Part shown: positions 5,076-6,417 of the stretch, in pieces | How the letters are laid out: every line of letters begins with the position of its first letter | Position numbering within the stretch: position 1 is the stretch's first letter | NCBI GenBank assembly: GCA_012511185.1 | Contig: JAAZGN010000080.1 | Coordinates: 1 to 6,417 of the forward strand | Length of the DNA: 6,417 nucleotides | DNA from: Clostridiaceae bacterium | GTDB taxonomy: Bacteria > Bacillota > Clostridia > Saccharofermentanales > DTU023 | Direction of reading: 5' to 3' | Notes under the pieces: generated by a model | The model's input: the letters and a program-made list of their open reading frames with translations, nothing else | Database searches by the model: none | What the model was told of the DNA's origin: nothing | Program-made: the position numbers and the translations under genes

Positions 5076-5756
5076 TCAAGTCAGAGGCGAGGTATCGATT
5101 ATAAAAAGGACAAGCTTTTTCTTCTTATCCAGGCAATAGGGAAACTCTTTGGAGCCGGTCTCCCGCAGATTGGCCTGCAGATAAGGATCCATACCTCGCT
5201 TAGCGATCGCCGGTTCATGAAAACTCACATACTGGCGGGCATCATCAAGACTTGTCAAAGCCTGCCCGAACTCCAGTTCTTTTTCCAACTTCTCGAGAAC
5301 GCGGCCTTCGCTTCTGAGACAATCTTCGATGTGAGAGGCCGTCTCCCCGCCTGTGCGGCCGGCATTCATGATACGGATCAGCAGGCGGCGCGACTGCCCC
5401 ATAAGGCGCCGCATCAGTTCATAGGGCGTGCCGAAGAAGCTCATCAGACCCACATCACAGACAAGGCCGCAACTGTCGGCATCGGTTTCCACCACATGGA
5501 GATTATTGATGCCCCGCCTTTCCGCTTGCCGGCCAAGCGACTGGAGCACGAGGGGCTCATGATCCACGCATAAGATCCGGGAAACAGAAGGCGCGAGTTC
5601 CAGGCTCAGCCTTCCCAGACCGCACCCCCAGTCACAGACCACATCGTCGGGTTCAAAGAAAGAAGCCAGAATCAAAGCCAATTCCCTGTGAAAAGAGCCA
5701 TAGTCGCTGGCGTTTTCATACCAGCGGATCTGTTGCGGTGTCCAGGTAAAGGCCAA
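5076..5756 (-). CDS. Class I SAM-dependent methyltransferase
   Basis: A 226-residue soluble protein with a Rossmann-type methyltransferase core. Motif I is VVCDWGCGLGRLSLEL (39-54), with the glycine-rich SAM loop. Asp65 in ILCVDHEP is the expected acidic residue binding the SAM ribose. Residues DAD at 92-94 and the strand LMSFFGTP (104-111) occupy the usual positions of motifs III and IV. An N-terminal IRWYENASDYGSFHREL (10-26) and a C-terminal stretch with KEFPYCLDKKKK flank the core. Substrate is not evident. The start is TTG: GGAG (5765-5768) lies 8 nt upstream, an in-frame TAA lies just beyond it, and the next Met is residue 105. It follows the deaminase by 21 nt, so the two are probably cotranscribed. 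Confidence 0.88.
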   Translation of the reverse strand: MAFTWTPQQIRWYENASDYGSFHRELALILASFFEPDDVVCDWGCGLGRLSLELAPSVSRILCVDHEPLVLQSLGRQAERRGINNLHVVETDADSCGLVCDVGLMSFFGTPYELMRRLMGQSRRLLIRIMNAGRTGGETASHIEDCLRSEGRVLEKLEKELEFGQALTSLDDARQYVSFHEPAIAKRGMDPYLQANLRETGSKEFPYCLDKKKKLVLFIIDTSPLT

Positions 5757-5764
5757 TTCGAAAT

Positions 5765-5768
5765 CTCC
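5765..5768 (-). promoter_or_regulatory. Ribosome binding site supporting a TTG start
   Basis: GGAG on the minus strand lies 8 nt before the TTG at 5756, within the 21-nt gap after the deaminase stop. No ATG or GTG is available near the beginning of this frame, and a stop closes it 8 codons upstream, so TTG is the only workable start. Confidence 0.7.
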
Positions 5769-5777
5769 GCTTCTTTA

Positions 5778-6266
5778 TTATCCGCGATCCCCGCCAAGGT
5801 AGTACTGGCGCTGGAATTCACGGACTTCCCCGGCCAATTCCAGAACCGGCCCCTCCACGACGGTATCGCGGATCACCTCCTGGATGGAAAGGCCCCGGAC
5901 CCGGCCTGAGGGGACACCCATTTCATCCCTCCAGCCGGCAAGCTGTTTCGAGCTACTGGCATAGACAATCCTGCCCAGGCCCACCCAGCCATGAGCCGCT
6001 GAACACATGGGGCAATGCTCGCCTGAGGTATAGACCGTCGCCCTGCTTCTTTCCTCAGCTGTCAGATGCTCCGCTGCCCAGCGCGCCAGATTGAATTCCG
6101 GATGCTGGGTATGGTCCCCGCCCCCCACCTGGTTGCGGGCTTCCATCAGCACTTCTCCCCCACCGGAAACCAGGACTGACCCAAAGGGCGCGTCACCGGC
6201 CTCCAAAGCCTGCCTGGCCAGCTCCACGGCCCGGCGAAGATGAATCATATCTTTATTTGTAACCAT
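5778..6266 (-). CDS. Zinc-dependent nucleoside/purine deaminase (cytidine/deoxycytidylate deaminase superfamily)
   Basis: A 162-residue cytosolic enzyme of the TadA/GuaD/CMP-deaminase fold, which hydrolytically removes an amino group from a base or nucleoside. The zinc site is clear: His55-Pro-Glu57 (HPEFNLARWA) gives one zinc ligand and the proton-shuttle Glu, and Cys85/Cys88 in SGEHCPMCSAA give the other ligands. The usual His-Ala-Glu is His-Pro-Glu here, and the usual Pro before the first Cys is His84. The N-terminal region with DAPFGSVLV (25-33) is typical of the family. Length is close to that of stand-alone guanine- or tRNA-type deaminases, but the substrate cannot be decided from sequence. 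GGGAGG (6273-6278) lies 6 nt before the ATG. It is the first gene of a probable two-gene operon with the methyltransferase. Confidence 0.9.
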   Translation of the reverse strand: MVTNKDMIHLRRAVELARQALEAGDAPFGSVLVSGGGEVLMEARNQVGGGDHTQHPEFNLARWAAEHLTAEERSRATVYTSGEHCPMCSAAHGWVGLGRIVYASSSKQLAGWRDEMGVPSGRVRGLSIQEVIRDTVVEGPVLELAGEVREFQRQYYLGGDRG

Positions 6267-6272
6267 GCTTAT

Positions 6273-6278
6273 CCTCCC
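6273..6278 (-). promoter_or_regulatory. Ribosome binding site of the deaminase
   Basis: The minus strand reads GGGAGG, 6 nt before the ATG at 6266, an optimal spacing that confirms the start. Confidence 0.8.
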
Positions 6279-6286
6279 TGATCATA

Positions 6287-6295
6287 ATTATGGCA
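6287..6295 (-). promoter_or_regulatory. Possible extended -10 promoter of the deaminase
   Basis: The minus strand reads TGCCATAAT, an extended -10 TGn followed by CATAAT (five of six). No good -35 box is seen at the right distance. The start would fall near 6280, leaving a leader of only about 14 nt that just includes the ribosome binding site. Cotranscription with the preceding gene is an alternative. Confidence 0.3.
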
Positions 6296-6355
6296 CAGGA
6301 ATCCGATCGCTCTGCGCAGCTCTTACCTGAAATGTGCGAAGAATATTTCCAAATA

Positions 6356-6417
6356 CTAATCGGAAAGCGGCACGACATAACAGATTTGGATGCCTGACAC
6401 CAGTTTCCCGATCTCAA
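6356..6417 (-). CDS. C-terminal tail of an unidentified upstream gene (partial)
   Basis: From 6415 the minus strand is open for 19 codons to a TAG at 6358-6356, reading EIGKLVSGIQICYVVPLSD. The alternating hydrophobic/polar pattern looks like the end of a real protein. The spacing of 89 bp to the deaminase fits a co-directional neighbour. I do not recognise the family, and the stretch is too short to exclude chance. Confidence 0.35.
   Translation of the reverse strand, partial: EIGKLVSGIQICYVVPLSD

Overview
The window suggests a mid-GC Gram-positive bacterium, most likely a member of Bacillota/Clostridia. The evidence is strong AGGAGG-type ribosome binding sites, one TTG start, a heterodimeric ABC exporter pair, an Opp-type permease and a zinc-ribbon/DUF4870 membrane protein. 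The assignment is an inference from gene families and signals, not from any phylogenetic marker. Every gene I can support lies on the minus strand, so transcription runs from high to low coordinates.

In transcription order, the window opens with a probable 19-residue C-terminal tail of an unidentified gene (6417-6356). A zinc-dependent nucleoside/purine-type deaminase (6266-5778) follows, and 21 nt later a class I SAM-dependent methyltransferase with a TTG start (5756-5076); these two look like one operon. Next comes a separately promoted zinc-ribbon/DUF4870 protein (4901-4338). Between it and the ABC genes sit two back-to-back hairpins (4278-4331). Then come two overlapping ABC exporter half-transporters (4216-2450 and 2453-603, ATGA overlap). 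After a 415-bp gene-free stretch, the first 62 codons of an OppB-type peptide transporter permease (187-1) run off the window edge.

The ABC pair gives the clearest functional picture. The first subunit has a degenerate Walker B (D in place of the catalytic E) and a Q in place of the switch His, but an intact SGGQ signature. The second has intact catalytic residues but a degenerate signature (LSAGQ). Assembled as a heterodimer they would give one working and one degenerate ATP site, as in TM287/288- and BmrCD-type multidrug exporters.

The 188-602 stretch holds a good sigma-70-type promoter for the opp operon, with TTGACA, 17 bp, then TATCGT. A 14-bp palindrome lies just after the predicted start, and the leader of about 154 nt contains a 7-codon open frame with its own Shine-Dalgarno sequence. 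A second good promoter (TTGCAA, 18 bp, TATAAT) precedes the zinc-ribbon gene and has an inverted repeat over its spacer and -35. I saw no RNA genes, insertion sequences or CRISPR arrays. The window reads as ordinary chromosomal DNA. The points most worth a second look are the regulatory dyads, the twin hairpin and the deaminase-methyltransferase pair.
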